A stretch of DNA of 64,000 bases from Streptomyces kanamyceticus (GCF_008704495.1 NZ_CP023699.1:8556001-8620000), one strand, 5' to 3'. Positions 30,220-38,504 are shown, numbered from the stretch's first letter. Program-made: numbers and translations. Notes: generated by a model from the letters alone, not told the origin.

Positions 30220-31197
30220 ATGCGTGCCGACCGGCTTCTCGCCCTCCTCCTGCTGCTCCAGAACCGCGGGCGCATGAGCGCACCCGAACTCGCCGAGGAG
30301 CTGGAGGTCTCGGTCAGGACCGTCTACCGGGACGCCGAGGCGCTCGCCGCCTCCGGAGTGCCCGTGTACGCGGAGCGCGGCCCCGCGGGCGGCTTCCGGC
30401 TCATGGACGGCTACCGCACACGGCTGACCGGGCTCACGGACGACGAGGCCGACTCCCTCGCCCTCGCCGGTATGCCGACGGCCGCGGCCGAGCTCGGACT
30501 CGGTGCGGAACTGGCCACCGCCCAGCTGAAGTTGGCCGCCGCGCTGCCCGCGGGCCTCAGCGAGCGCTCCCGGCGCATCCAGGAGCGCTTCCACCTCGAC
30601 GCGACCGCGTGGTTCCGCACCGCGGAACCCGCGCCGCTGCTCGACCGGGTCGCCGACGCCGTGTGGCGCAGGCGGCTGCTGCGGGCGCACTACCGGCGCT
30701 GGGGCGGCGAGACCCAGCGCGTGCTGCATCCCCTGGGCCTCGTCCTCAAGGCGGGCAACTGGTACTTGGTGGCGTCCGCGTCCGCCGACGGCGTCGTACG
30801 GACGTATCGGGTGTCGCGGTTCCTGGAACTGACCGTGACGGAGGAGGAGTCCGCCGAGCGCCCCGAAGGCTTCGACCTCGCGACGTACTGGACGGAGGCG
30901 TCGCGCGGCCTGGAGGCGCGGGTGCTGCGCGGCACGGCGCGGCTCAGGGTCTCGCCCGCGGGTCTTCGGCTGCTGCCCGCGCTGTTCGGGGCGGCGGGGG
31001 ACAGGGCCGTGGCCGGGGCGACCTACGCCGACGCGGACGCGGACGGCTGGGCCGAGGTGGACCTCGACGTGGAGGAGTTGCGGGTCGCGGTGGCCGACGT
31101 CCTCCGCCTCGGCCTCGAAGCCGAAGTGCTCGGGCCGCCGGAACTGCGCGCGGAAATGACGAGGTGCGTCACCGGGCTGGCCCAGCGGTACGCGTGA
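30220..31197 (+). CDS. YafY-type WYL-domain transcriptional regulator
   Basis: A 325-residue regulator. The N-terminal winged helix (RADRLLALLLLLQNRGRMSA and VSVRTVYRDAEALAASGVPV) is followed by a WYL sensor domain (GNWYLVASASADGVVRTYRV) and a C-terminal extension. It starts at ATG 30220. CAGACT lies six bases before it and there is no binding site, so it is probably leaderless. It likely represses itself and the DUF3224 gene through the palindrome at 30178-30202. Confidence 0.9.
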   Translation: MRADRLLALLLLLQNRGRMSAPELAEELEVSVRTVYRDAEALAASGVPVYAERGPAGGFRLMDGYRTRLTGLTDDEADSLALAGMPTAAAELGLGAELATAQLKLAAALPAGLSERSRRIQERFHLDATAWFRTAEPAPLLDRVADAVWRRRLLRAHYRRWGGETQRVLHPLGLVLKAGNWYLVASASADGVVRTYRVSRFLELTVTEEESAERPEGFDLATYWTEASRGLEARVLRGTARLRVSPAGLRLLPALFGAAGDRAVAGATYADADADGWAEVDLDVEELRVAVADVLRLGLEAEVLGPPELRAEMTRCVTGLAQRYA

Positions 31198-31228
31198 GAG
31201 CCCCGCCCGCGAACGTGCCTGACCGCGA

Positions 31229-31251
31229 TTGTCAGTGGCTGCGGCTAGCGT
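31229..31251 (+). promoter_or_regulatory. RecA-independent DNA-damage promoter motif before an uncharacterised gene
   Basis: TTGTCAGTG (31229-31237), eight bases, then TAGCGT (31246-31251): a full match to TTGTCRGTG-N8-TANNNT. Confidence 0.8.
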
Positions 31252-31285
31252 CGTGGACGACGGGCGGACGAGTGCGGAGGACGCG

Positions 31286-31774
31286 GTGACGGAACAGCGG
31301 GAGCAGACGGCGGAGGACGCCATGATGACGCGCATCGGGCAGGCGGTCATGCTGCATCACGGCGGTGACCGCGAGGAGGCACAGGGCCGTTTCCTCGTCC
31401 TGTGGGGGGAGATCGGCGAGGAAGGCGACCCGCTGCACCGCTGCACGCTCGCGCACTACATGGCGGACACGCAGGAGGACCCCTCGGCCGAACTGGCGTG
31501 GGACCTGCGGGCGTTGTCGGCGGCGGACGAGCTGACCGACGCGCGGCTGAACGAACACCACCACTCGCTCGCCGTGCGCGGGTTCTACCCCTCCCTGCAC
31601 CTCAATCTGGCCGCGGACTACGTGAAGCTCGGGCGGCCGGGTGCGGCGCGCAGCCATCTGCGCCGGGCGCGCGGAGGGGTCGGCGCCCTGGGGGACGACG
31701 AGTACGGGAACGGCATCAAGACGGCCATCGCGCGGCTTGAGCGGGAGGTGGGGGAGGGGAGCGAGGAGGAGTGA
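31286..31774 (+). CDS. Uncharacterised helical (tetratricopeptide-like) protein
   Basis: A 162-residue soluble protein predicted to be helical: RIGQAVMLHHGGDREEAQGR, RCTLAHYMADTQEDPSAELA and LNLAADYVKLGRPGAARSHL read like tetratricopeptide helices. I know of no function. Two starts are possible, GTG 31286 and ATG 31322; each is preceded by the same CGGAGGACGC sequence, so the 5' end contains a short direct duplication. The promoter upstream is a DNA-damage motif, so the gene may belong to the mutagenesis/repair regulon. Confidence 0.72.
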   Translation: MTEQREQTAEDAMMTRIGQAVMLHHGGDREEAQGRFLVLWGEIGEEGDPLHRCTLAHYMADTQEDPSAELAWDLRALSAADELTDARLNEHHHSLAVRGFYPSLHLNLAADYVKLGRPGAARSHLRRARGGVGALGDDEYGNGIKTAIARLEREVGEGSEEE

Positions 31775-31794
31775 CCGGCGGCGGCGTAGGTCTG

Positions 31795-31837
31795 TGACGG
31801 TCCGTCATCGGCAGTGCAGTTCTATGACGGTCCGTCA
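31795..31837. repeat. Duplicated palindrome TGACGGTCCGTCA
   Basis: Two copies of TGACGG-T-CCGTCA, at 31795-31807 and 31825-31837, start 30 bp apart between convergent genes. The second overlaps the stop codon of the lipoprotein gene. They could act as small terminators. Confidence 0.6.
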
Positions 31838-32320
31838 CCGACCGTACGTCTCACGGCAGATGACCGCCTGGGGGCTGTCCGGGTCCCAGCCGCCGTAGGT
31901 CTCGCCGAGCGTGCACGTGTCCGCACCCGGCGCGGCGGGTCGGGTCGCGGGAGTGGGGCGGGTGGCGCTCGCGTCGGGCCGGGCCGAGGCAGGCCCGCGC
32001 ACCGGGACCGGCGCCGGGCGTGCGGGGCGGGGCGTGCGGGACGGCGCGGCAGCGGGGGTGTTGGCCCCGGGCTCCTCCTCCGCCGCTGCGCGCGGGTGTG
32101 GCTGTGGGGACGGGGGAGGGCCCATGCGCTCCAGCGCCTCTCTGGCAGGGGCCTGCACGATCTGCGGACGGCTCCTGCCGTCGGTCCGTGCCGCGCTCGG
32201 CTGTGCGGTCGCCCCTGCCGGTTCGGTGGGGGCGGGCCGCGCGACGCTCACGCACCCGGTGACAGTGGCCGAAACGGCCACGGTGAGCAGGAGCGCGGCG
32301 GTGGTCGTCGGTCGATGCAC
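31835..32320 (-). CDS. Putative lipoprotein, Pro/Ala-rich
   Basis: A 161-residue protein with a lipoprotein signal (ALLLTVAVSATVTGC, Cys at about 23). The middle 100 residues are Pro/Ala/Arg-rich and probably disordered in the cell wall. The C-terminal 26 residues are conserved-looking with two cysteines (DTCTLGETYGGWDPDSPQA, then VICRETYG), probably a disulfide. It starts at ATG 32320. I do not recognise a family. Confidence 0.65.
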   Translation of the reverse strand: MHRPTTTAALLLTVAVSATVTGCVSVARPAPTEPAGATAQPSAARTDGRSRPQIVQAPAREALERMGPPPSPQPHPRAAAEEEPGANTPAAAPSRTPRPARPAPVPVRGPASARPDASATRPTPATRPAAPGADTCTLGETYGGWDPDSPQAVICRETYGR

Positions 32321-32426
32321 CCGCCCAACTCTGCGGCGCGCGCGGCCGATCGGGGTGCGAACGGGGCAGGTTGCCCCGCACGGGTGACGGGGCGAGGGCC
32401 GGGCCCATGAGGTGCTCGGGCTCCAT

Positions 32427-32511
32427 GGGTGCCGGACTCGCGTGGGTGCTGGACTCGCGTGGGCGCTGGACTTGCGCGGGCGCCGGACTCGCGTGGGCGC
32501 TGGACTTGCGC
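32427..32511. repeat. Tandem repeat, 5 x 17 nt
   Basis: Five adjacent 17-nt units of the form GGGTGCCGGACTCGCGT, each with at most four changes. They lie between the start of the lipoprotein gene and the end of the TetR gene. 17 is not a multiple of three, so no repeated peptide is implied. Confidence 0.88.
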
Positions 32512-32524
32512 TGGCGCGCCGCCC

Positions 32525-33118
32525 TCACCCCTCCAGCATCCCCCGCAACAACTCATCGAGCCCCGCCCGCACCTCCTCCTCCGTCGGGACCGCCGCGTGG
32601 AACGAGCCCGCCACGCACGAGAACATCAGGCCGTCGCACCAGGCCACCAAGGAGAGCGTGTGCCGTTCGGGAGCCGGTGAGCCCGCCGCCCGGAGCAGGG
32701 CTTCCAGGGGCTCTCTGAACTGCCTCCCCGCCGCGTCGTAGTACGCGCGGAGCTCCGGCCTGCGCGTCGCCTCCAGGGCCAACTCGTAGCGGGATACGAG
32801 GAGTTCGCGCGAGTCGCCGGTCAAGTAGCGGTGCAGGGCCAGGGCGAGGGCGCCGGTCAGGGCGGCGCGGCCGTCGGCCGGGTCCGGCATTTCGGTCGGG
32901 GTCAGGATCGCCGCCTCGCGTTCCGCCTGACGGCGCACCGCCGTCTCCAGGAGGGCGAGGCGGGTGCGCGCGTGATTCGACGTGGAGCCCTGCGGAAGTC
33001 CCGCCGCCTCGTCGACGGCCCGGTGCGTGAGGCCGCGCATGCCGCGCTCGGCGAGGAGGGCGAGTGCCGCGTCGGCGATCAGTTCGGTGCGGGATGCCCC
33101 CGCGCTGCGTACGGACAT
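32525..33118 (-). CDS. TetR family transcriptional regulator
   Basis: A 197-residue repressor with an N-terminal helix-turn-helix: RTELIADAALALLAERGMRG and THRAVDEAAGLPQGSTSNHA. The rest is a helical ligand-binding domain. It starts at ATG 33118. Two palindromic sites in the 109-nt divergent region point to control of itself and of the FAD monooxygenase. Confidence 0.9.
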   Translation of the reverse strand: MSVRSAGASRTELIADAALALLAERGMRGLTHRAVDEAAGLPQGSTSNHARTRLALLETAVRRQAEREAAILTPTEMPDPADGRAALTGALALALHRYLTGDSRELLVSRYELALEATRRPELRAYYDAAGRQFREPLEALLRAAGSPAPERHTLSLVAWCDGLMFSCVAGSFHAAVPTEEEVRAGLDELLRGMLEG

Positions 33119-33139
33119 GAGGGAACCCTACCGCCACTG

Positions 33140-33185
33140 ACTACACCTGTAGTACGTTCCTCATGTCGCTCACTACAGGTGTAGT
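33140..33185. promoter_or_regulatory. Two TetR operators
   Basis: ACTACACCTGTAGT (33140-33153) and ACTACAGGTGTAGT (33172-33185) are each ACTACA/TGTAGT dyads and are exact reverse complements of each other, 32 bp apart (about three helical turns). Confidence 0.85.
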
Positions 33186-33227
33186 TGAGCGTGGGTGGGC
33201 ACGACGAAGCACTACGGAGGAGTAGCC

Positions 33228-34427
33228 ATGAAGCAGCCCCACGCGGTCGTCATCGGCGGCGGCATCGGTGGACTCACGGCCGCCATCGGCCTGCACCGCA
33301 CGGGGTGGCGCGTCACCGTCCTGGAGCGCGCCGCCGCACTGGAACCCGTCGGCGCGGGCATCGGCCTCGCGCCCAACGCCCAGCGCGCACTCGACGTCCT
33401 CGGCCTCGGCGACCGGGTCCGCGCGCTCGCGGCCTGGCAGGGAGTCGGCGGCATGCGCGCGCAGAACGGCCGGTGGCTGGTGCGCACGAGTGCCGCCGAG
33501 GCCGAAGGGGCGTACGGCGGAAGCCTGGTGATGCTGCACCGCGCGACCCTCGTCGACCTGCTCGTCGCCGAACTGCCCGAGGGCGCGCTGCGCACCGGGA
33601 CGAGCGCCCGCCTCACGGATACCGGCGCCGCGGACCGCCCGGCCGTCGTCGCCACCGAGGACGGCGACATCGAGGCGGACCTCGTCGTCGGCGCGGACGG
33701 CATCAACTCGGCCGTGCGCGACGTCCTCTTCCCCGGCCACCCCGGGCCCGTCTACGCCGGGTTCACCGCCTGGCGATTCGTGATCCCCGCACCGGGCGAG
33801 CCCTTCGCCCCGCACGAGACCTGGGGGCGCGGCGGGGTCTGGGGCACCCAGCCGCTGAAGGACGGCAGGGTGTACGTGTACGCCACGGCCCGCGTGCCCG
33901 AGGGAGGCGCGGCGCCCGACGGCGAGCAGGCCGAACTGGCGCGCCGCTTCGCCGACTGGCACGACCCGATCCCGGCCATCGTCGCCGCCGCGCGGCCCGC
34001 CGACATCCTGCGCAACGACGTCCGCCACCTCGCCACGCCGCTCGCCGAGCACCACCGCGGCCGCGTCGTCCTGGTCGGCGACGCCGCGCACGCCATGACG
34101 CCGAGCCTCGGGCAGGGCGGCAACCAGGCCATCGAGGACGGGGTCGTCCTGGCCCACCACGCGGCGGCGGGCGCCGACCTCTTCGCGGGACTGGCCGCCC
34201 ACAGCGCGGCCCGCGTCCCGCGCACCACCGAGATCGTCCGGCGGGCCGCGCGCGCGTCGCGGGTCACGCACCCGACGAGCGCCCCGCTCATCGCCGTACG
34301 CGACGCCCTGGTCTCGACGGCGTCGCGGCTCGGCCCGAACTTCATCCTGCGCGGTTTCGCCTCCATCGCCGACTGGCGTCCTCCGCAGGCCCCGTATGCT
34401 GCGGGAACGGCGGGACAACGGCAGTAG
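33228..34427 (+). CDS. FAD-dependent monooxygenase
   Basis: A 399-residue aromatic-hydroxylase-like flavoprotein. The FAD dinucleotide loop VVIGGGIGGLTAAIGL is at residues 7-22, the DG motif VVGADGINSAVRD near 155, and the second FAD motif VLVGDAAHAMTPSLGQGGNQ near 286. It hydroxylates an aromatic substrate with NAD(P)H; the substrate is unknown. It starts at ATG 33228 with GGAGGAG eight bases upstream. It is under the divergent TetR repressor. Confidence 0.92.
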   Translation: MKQPHAVVIGGGIGGLTAAIGLHRTGWRVTVLERAAALEPVGAGIGLAPNAQRALDVLGLGDRVRALAAWQGVGGMRAQNGRWLVRTSAAEAEGAYGGSLVMLHRATLVDLLVAELPEGALRTGTSARLTDTGAADRPAVVATEDGDIEADLVVGADGINSAVRDVLFPGHPGPVYAGFTAWRFVIPAPGEPFAPHETWGRGGVWGTQPLKDGRVYVYATARVPEGGAAPDGEQAELARRFADWHDPIPAIVAAARPADILRNDVRHLATPLAEHHRGRVVLVGDAAHAMTPSLGQGGNQAIEDGVVLAHHAAAGADLFAGLAAHSAARVPRTTEIVRRAARASRVTHPTSAPLIAVRDALVSTASRLGPNFILRGFASIADWRPPQAPYAAGTAGQRQ

Positions 34428-34460
34428 ACAGCGGCAGTAGAAAGCGGGAGTGGGGAGACA

Positions 34461-35369
34461 GTGGTGAAGGTCGGCTGCATCGGACTCGGTGACATCGCGC
34501 AGAAGGCGTACCTGCCTGTCCTCACCACCCAGCCGGGGGTCGAACTGCACCTGCAGACGCGTACGCCCGCCACCCTCGCCCGGGTCGCGGAGGTGCACCA
34601 CGTCCCCGATGAGCGGCTCCACACCGACCTGGACGCGCTGCTCGCCCAAGACCTCGACGCCGCCTTCGTGCACGCGCCGACCGCCGTGCACCCGGAGATC
34701 GTCACGCGGCTGCTCGAAGCGGGCGTGCCGACGTACGTGGACAAGCCCATCGCGTACGAACTCGCCGAATCCGAGCGGCTCGTACGGCTCGCCGAGGAGC
34801 GCGGCGTCAGCCTCGCAGTCGGCTTCAACCGCCGCTTCGCGCCCGGCTACGCCCAGTGCGCCGAGCACCCGCGCGAGCTGATCCTGATGCAGAAGAACCG
34901 CGTCGGCCTGCCCGAGGACCCGCGCACGCTCGTCCTCGACGACTTCATCCACGTCGTGGACACGCTGCGCTTCCTCGCGCCCGGCGCCATCGACCACGTC
35001 GGGGTACGCGCCCGGGTCAAGGACGGGCTCATGGAGCACGTGGTGCTGCAGCTCGCGGGCGACGGCTTCACGGCGCTCGGCGTGATGAACCGGCTGAGCG
35101 GTTCGACCGAGGAGATCCTGGAGGTCTCCGGTCAGGACACCAAGCGGCAGGTGCTCAACCTCGCCGAGGTCATCGACCACAAGGGCCAGCCGACGGTGCG
35201 GCGGCGCGGCGACTGGGTGCCGGTGGCCCGCCAGCGCGGCATCGAACAGGTGGTGCTCGCCTTCCTCGACGCCGTGCGCGCGGGCAAGGTGCTCAGTGCC
35301 CGTGATGCGCTGGCGACCCATGAACTGTGCGAGCGGGTGGTGCGGGAAGCTCAGGAGCAGGCCGCCTGA
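34461..35369 (+). CDS. Gfo/Idh/MocA family oxidoreductase
   Basis: A 302-residue NAD(P)-dependent dehydrogenase. The Rossmann start is KVGCIGLGDIAQKAYLP, and the catalytic DKPIAYE (Lys-Pro) lies near residues 93-100. It probably oxidises or reduces a sugar or similar compound. It starts at GTG 34461 after GGGGAGAC. It follows the monooxygenase by 33 nt in the same direction and may be co-transcribed. Its last 77 bp overlap the end of lnt on the other strand. Confidence 0.88.
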   Translation: MVKVGCIGLGDIAQKAYLPVLTTQPGVELHLQTRTPATLARVAEVHHVPDERLHTDLDALLAQDLDAAFVHAPTAVHPEIVTRLLEAGVPTYVDKPIAYELAESERLVRLAEERGVSLAVGFNRRFAPGYAQCAEHPRELILMQKNRVGLPEDPRTLVLDDFIHVVDTLRFLAPGAIDHVGVRARVKDGLMEHVVLQLAGDGFTALGVMNRLSGSTEEILEVSGQDTKRQVLNLAEVIDHKGQPTVRRRGDWVPVARQRGIEQVVLAFLDAVRAGKVLSARDALATHELCERVVREAQEQAA

Positions 35370-37056
35370 GCGTCCGCGCACCCTCGGCGAGGCACAGCAG
35401 CACCAGGAAGATCAGGGCGGCGTGTACGGGCCAGTCGCCCCACCTGACGTACGCCGTCACGCCCGTGGCCAGCGGCACCTCGTAGACCGCGGTGGCGCTG
35501 GCCGATGTGCCGAGCGGCGAACCGACGCGTGAGCCGTCCGGGCCGTAGACCGCGGAGACACCGGTGAGGGTCGCGTGCACCATGGGGCGGCCCGTCTCGG
35601 CCGCGCGCACCGCGGCGAGCGAGGCGTGCTGCTGGGGAGCCCAGCTGTGCTGGAACGACGAGGTGGCGGACTGCGCGAGCAGCAGCCGCGCGCCGTCGCG
35701 GGTGAGCTGACGGCTCATGTCGGGGAACGCCGACTCGAAGCAGACCAGCGGACCGACCCGCAGACCGTGCCCCACGTCCATCACCACCTGCCGGTCGCCG
35801 CGCCTGCGGTCCTCACCCGCGGCCTTGCCGACCGACGTCGCCCAGCCGAGCAGGCCGCGGGCCGGTACGTACTCGCCGAAGGGCACCAGACGCATCTTGT
35901 CGTAGCGGTCGCCGGTCGGGCCCTGCGGTCCCACCAGGACGGAACTCTTGAAGATGCCGGCCTTGTCGGAGCGGCGCGCGTCGACGTTCACCAGGATGTC
36001 CGCGCCGATCTCGCGGGAGAGCGCGGCGATCCGGCGGGCGACGTCGGGCCGGTCGGCGAGGTCGAATCCGACGCTGCTCTCGCCCCATACGACGAGGTCG
36101 ACGTCCCGGCCCGCCAGGGTGCGGGTCAGCGCCTCCTCGCGGGCCAGGCGCTTCTCCGGACCCGCGATGCCGTCGATGACACCGGGCTGCACGACGGCGA
36201 CGCGGACGCCGCCCGCGGGCTCCGGGCGGGGCGCCCAGGCCCAGGCGGCGGTGGTCACGGCGGCGACGGCGACGATTCCGGCGATGGCGGGGGTGCCGGG
36301 GGAGGTGCGGAACGGGGTGGATCCGCTCCGTGCGGCCGGGGTGGGCCCATGTGCGGTCCGTGCGGAGCCTGGCGCAGTCGGGGTGGATACTCGTGCGGGC
36401 AGGGCGGAGCCTGGTGTAGCGGGGGTGGAGACTCGTGCAGCCCGGGCGGAGCCCCGCGCGGTCAGCGCGATCACGAGCAGCGCGACCGCCGTGTTCACCA
36501 CCACGACCAGCGCGCTGACCAGCCACACCCCGCCCACGGAAGCGAGCCGCAGCGCGGGCGCGACCTGCCACTGGCTCGACCCGAGCAGACCCCACGGGCC
36601 GCCCAACCCCTCCCAGGACCTGACCAGTTCGACCATCAGCCAGGCCGAGGGCAGCGCCAGGAGCGCGACCGAGGCCCGTCCGGTCGGCGGCGCCTCACCG
36701 AGCAGCCGCCGCACCAGCCAGCCCCACGGCGCCCACAGCAGGCCGAGCAGCGCGGCGATGACGACCGTGAAGACATGCAGGCTCGGGAGCAGCCAGTGGT
36801 GGACGGCCACCATGAAACCGAGGCCACCGAGCCAGCCGTCGAGCGCGGCGCGGCGCCCGGTCGGGGCCGACCTGGCCAGCAGGATCCAGGGCACGAGGGC
36901 GACGTACGCGAACCACCACACCGCGGGGGCGGGGAACGCCAGGGCGGGCAGTGCCCCGGCGAGGACGGCCGCACCGCCGCGCCACCAGCGCGAGGCGAGC
37001 ATCCGTCGGCCGCGCCGCCCGGCCCGCTCCCACCGGCCGTCGCCGATCAGATCCAT
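35293..37056 (-). CDS. lnt: Apolipoprotein N-acyltransferase
   Basis: A 587-residue membrane enzyme that adds the third acyl chain to lipoproteins. N-terminal membrane helices precede a nitrilase-like domain with the triad Glu (VVWGESSVGF), Lys (YDKMRLVPFGEY) and Cys (VCFESAFPD). A last membrane segment is ALIFLVLLCLAEG. Between the last N-terminal helix and the nitrilase domain sits a 45-residue Ala/Pro/Ser/Thr-rich insert coded by 42-bp DNA repeats. It starts at ATG 37056 with GAGGGAGGCGC. The 3' end overlaps the convergent Gfo/Idh gene by 77 bp. Confidence 0.92.
   Translation of the reverse strand: MDLIGDGRWERAGRRGRRMLASRWWRGGAAVLAGALPALAFPAPAVWWFAYVALVPWILLARSAPTGRRAALDGWLGGLGFMVAVHHWLLPSLHVFTVVIAALLGLLWAPWGWLVRRLLGEAPPTGRASVALLALPSAWLMVELVRSWEGLGGPWGLLGSSQWQVAPALRLASVGGVWLVSALVVVVNTAVALLVIALTARGSARAARVSTPATPGSALPARVSTPTAPGSARTAHGPTPAARSGSTPFRTSPGTPAIAGIVAVAAVTTAAWAWAPRPEPAGGVRVAVVQPGVIDGIAGPEKRLAREEALTRTLAGRDVDLVVWGESSVGFDLADRPDVARRIAALSREIGADILVNVDARRSDKAGIFKSSVLVGPQGPTGDRYDKMRLVPFGEYVPARGLLGWATSVGKAAGEDRRRGDRQVVMDVGHGLRVGPLVCFESAFPDMSRQLTRDGARLLLAQSATSSFQHSWAPQQHASLAAVRAAETGRPMVHATLTGVSAVYGPDGSRVGSPLGTSASATAVYEVPLATGVTAYVRWGDWPVHAALIFLVLLCLAEGARTLRRPAPELPAPPARTVHGSPAHHGH
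36362..36453. repeat. 42-bp tandem repeats inside lnt
   Basis: GCGGAGCC recurs at 36362, 36404 and 36446, marking a 42-bp period that encodes 14-residue units like ARVSTPATPGSALP. It lies in the linker between the membrane part and the nitrilase domain. Confidence 0.75.
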
Positions 37057-37181
37057 GCAGCGCCTCCCTCTGTCCCCGACGCCCGGTCGTACGTTCCAGT
37101 GTGCGCGCCCCGGACGATCTACGACAGTGGGCGTTCACCGTGGTGTGAAGGGTCGGGCCGGGGGCCTACGTCGCCTGGTTC

Positions 37182-37703
37182 CTAGCCCGGGTGCTGCGTG
37201 ATCCTGCGCCACTTCTCCGCGACGACGACTTCGCGGAGCCGCCAGCCGCTGTGCGTACGGAGCAGTCCGAAGGAGTAGCGGCCGCCGCAGACGAAGTCCG
37301 GCGCGGGGGTCCCCTTCGCCGCCCCGTCTGCCCCGTCTGCCCCGTCCGCCACGTCTGCCCCCTCCGTCCCTTCTCCCACGAACGCCATGGGGTTCACATA
37401 GTCGGCGCGCACGCGCGCGGTGTCCCCGATGTCCTGATCGAGCGTCCCGAACTCCAGTCTCCGGTTCACGATCAGGTGCTGGCGCATCGAGAACATCCGC
37501 AGCGTCTCGGTCATCCAGGTGGCGACATCGGTGGCCGCGCCCTCGATGCCACCGGCGGAGCGGTAGTCGGCGCGCCCGCCGGGGGCGAAGAGCCGGCGGT
37601 AGGCGTTCCAGTCACCGTCGTCGACGGTCACGGCGTATTCGGTGATGAGGGCGTCGATGGCCAACCGGTCCATTACTGCGGCGAGTTCCACGCGCTGCGT
37701 CAT
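37182..37703 (-). CDS. NTF2/SnoaL-like domain protein
   Basis: A 173-residue protein of the nuclear transport factor 2-like fold: MDRLAIDALITEYAVTVDDG, WNAYRRLFAPGGRADYRSAG and RQHLIVNRRLEF are typical of SnoaL-like_4 ring-hydroxylase-beta or hydratase relatives. A low-complexity insert (Ala-Asp-Gly repeats from 9-nt DNA repeats, about 37320-37365) interrupts the sheet. It starts at ATG 37703. Substrate unknown. Confidence 0.85.
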   Translation of the reverse strand: MTQRVELAAVMDRLAIDALITEYAVTVDDGDWNAYRRLFAPGGRADYRSAGGIEGAATDVATWMTETLRMFSMRQHLIVNRRLEFGTLDQDIGDTARVRADYVNPMAFVGEGTEGADVADGADGADGAAKGTPAPDFVCGGRYSFGLLRTHSGWRLREVVVAEKWRRITQHPG

Positions 37704-37778
37704 CGGCTCAGTGTTGGGTACGGGAGGTGGGGAGCCAAGGGGTGTGCAGGGGGCAAGAGCCGCCGGGGTCGCGTCGGT

Positions 37779-38294
37779 CTAGGCCGACGGGCCGCGCCCT
37801 GTCCCGTGTCCTGTCCCGTGGCGGGGGAGCGCACGGCTGATCAGGTCGTGGATCAGGAACTCGCCGGGTGCGCGGTTCTCCTTGAGCAGGGGGAGTTCGG
37901 CGGGGCCGAACCAGGCGTACGCGCTGTGCCGGGACCACTCGATGGCCGGGTGGGCCAGATCGCCGGTGACTTCGACGACGTAGTCGGCCTCGTGCCGCAC
38001 GCCGCCGCCGTCGTCTCCCTGCCAGACGGCGACGCCCAGGAACCGCCGCACGCGCCGCAGCTGCCAGCCGGTCTCCTCCTCGATCTCGCGTGCCAAGGCG
38101 TCGAGGAGGCCTTCGCCGGGTTCGACGTGGCCGCCGACGACGTCCCAGCAGTCGGGGAAGAGGAGGCGGTCGGGCCCGCGCTTCTGTGCGAACGCCTCGC
38201 CCCGCTCGTTGAGGATCACCGCGCCGACGGCCCAGGTCTCACCCTCGCCGGGCACGGGCACCTCGACGTCGCGGTCGATGCCGAACGGCCTCAT
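37779..38294 (-). CDS. NUDIX hydrolase
   Basis: A 171-residue protein with a full Nudix box starting GHVEPGEGLLDALAREIEEE and ending TGW, so it should hydrolyse a nucleoside diphosphate linked to another group. The C-terminal tail (HGTGHGTGRGPSA) is low complexity. ATG 38294 follows directly after the TAG stop of the upstream small gene (TAGATG), so translation is probably coupled. Confidence 0.92.
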   Translation of the reverse strand: MRPFGIDRDVEVPVPGEGETWAVGAVILNERGEAFAQKRGPDRLLFPDCWDVVGGHVEPGEGLLDALAREIEEETGWQLRRVRRFLGVAVWQGDDGGGVRHEADYVVEVTGDLAHPAIEWSRHSAYAWFGPAELPLLKENRAPGEFLIHDLISRALPRHGTGHGTGRGPSA

Positions 38295-38474
38295 CTAGGC
38301 AGCTTTCACGATCTCCTCGCGAACAGCGGTGGCCCATTCGGTCACCAACTGCTCGTACTCCCGGCGCTGTTCGGCGGAGAGGCGCCCGCCTGCGCGCAGC
38401 CACAGGCCGCGGATCCGTTCGTTCAGTTCGCCGGACGACCGCGCGGAACCATGGGGTGGTGGGGTTAAGGACAT
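38295..38474 (-). CDS. Small protein with a TTA codon, upstream partner of NUDIX
   Basis: A 59-residue protein that begins MSLTPPPHGSARSSGELNER and ends TAVREEIVKAA; the second half is one long amphipathic helix. Codon 3 is TTA, which in Streptomyces needs the bldA tRNA, so this gene and the coupled NUDIX gene may be developmentally regulated. Start ATG 38474: TAGGGT lies seven bases upstream and there is no binding site, which fits a leaderless mRNA. Codon bias is host-like. I recognise no family. Confidence 0.72.
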   Translation of the reverse strand: MSLTPPPHGSARSSGELNERIRGLWLRAGGRLSAEQRREYEQLVTEWATAVREEIVKAA

Positions 38475-38481
38475 GGAGTCA

Positions 38482-38504
38482 ACCCTAGGGGATGGCTACG
38501 ACAA
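38482..38504 (-). promoter_or_regulatory. Promoter of the TTA-codon gene
   Basis: On the minus strand TTGTCGTAG is followed by eight bases and then TAGGGT, seven bases before the ATG. The spacing equals that of the DNA-damage motif but three bases of the first element differ, so this is only a weak relative. Confidence 0.45.

Noticed and set aside
32427..32511. CRISPR array
   Set aside because: Units are 17 nt, directly adjacent and without spacers. No other array or cas gene was seen in the window.
38482..38504. Fourth RecA-independent damage promoter before the TTA gene
   Set aside because: Spacing fits, but TTGTCGTAG differs from TTGTCRGTG at two or more of the last three bases; kept only as an ordinary promoter.
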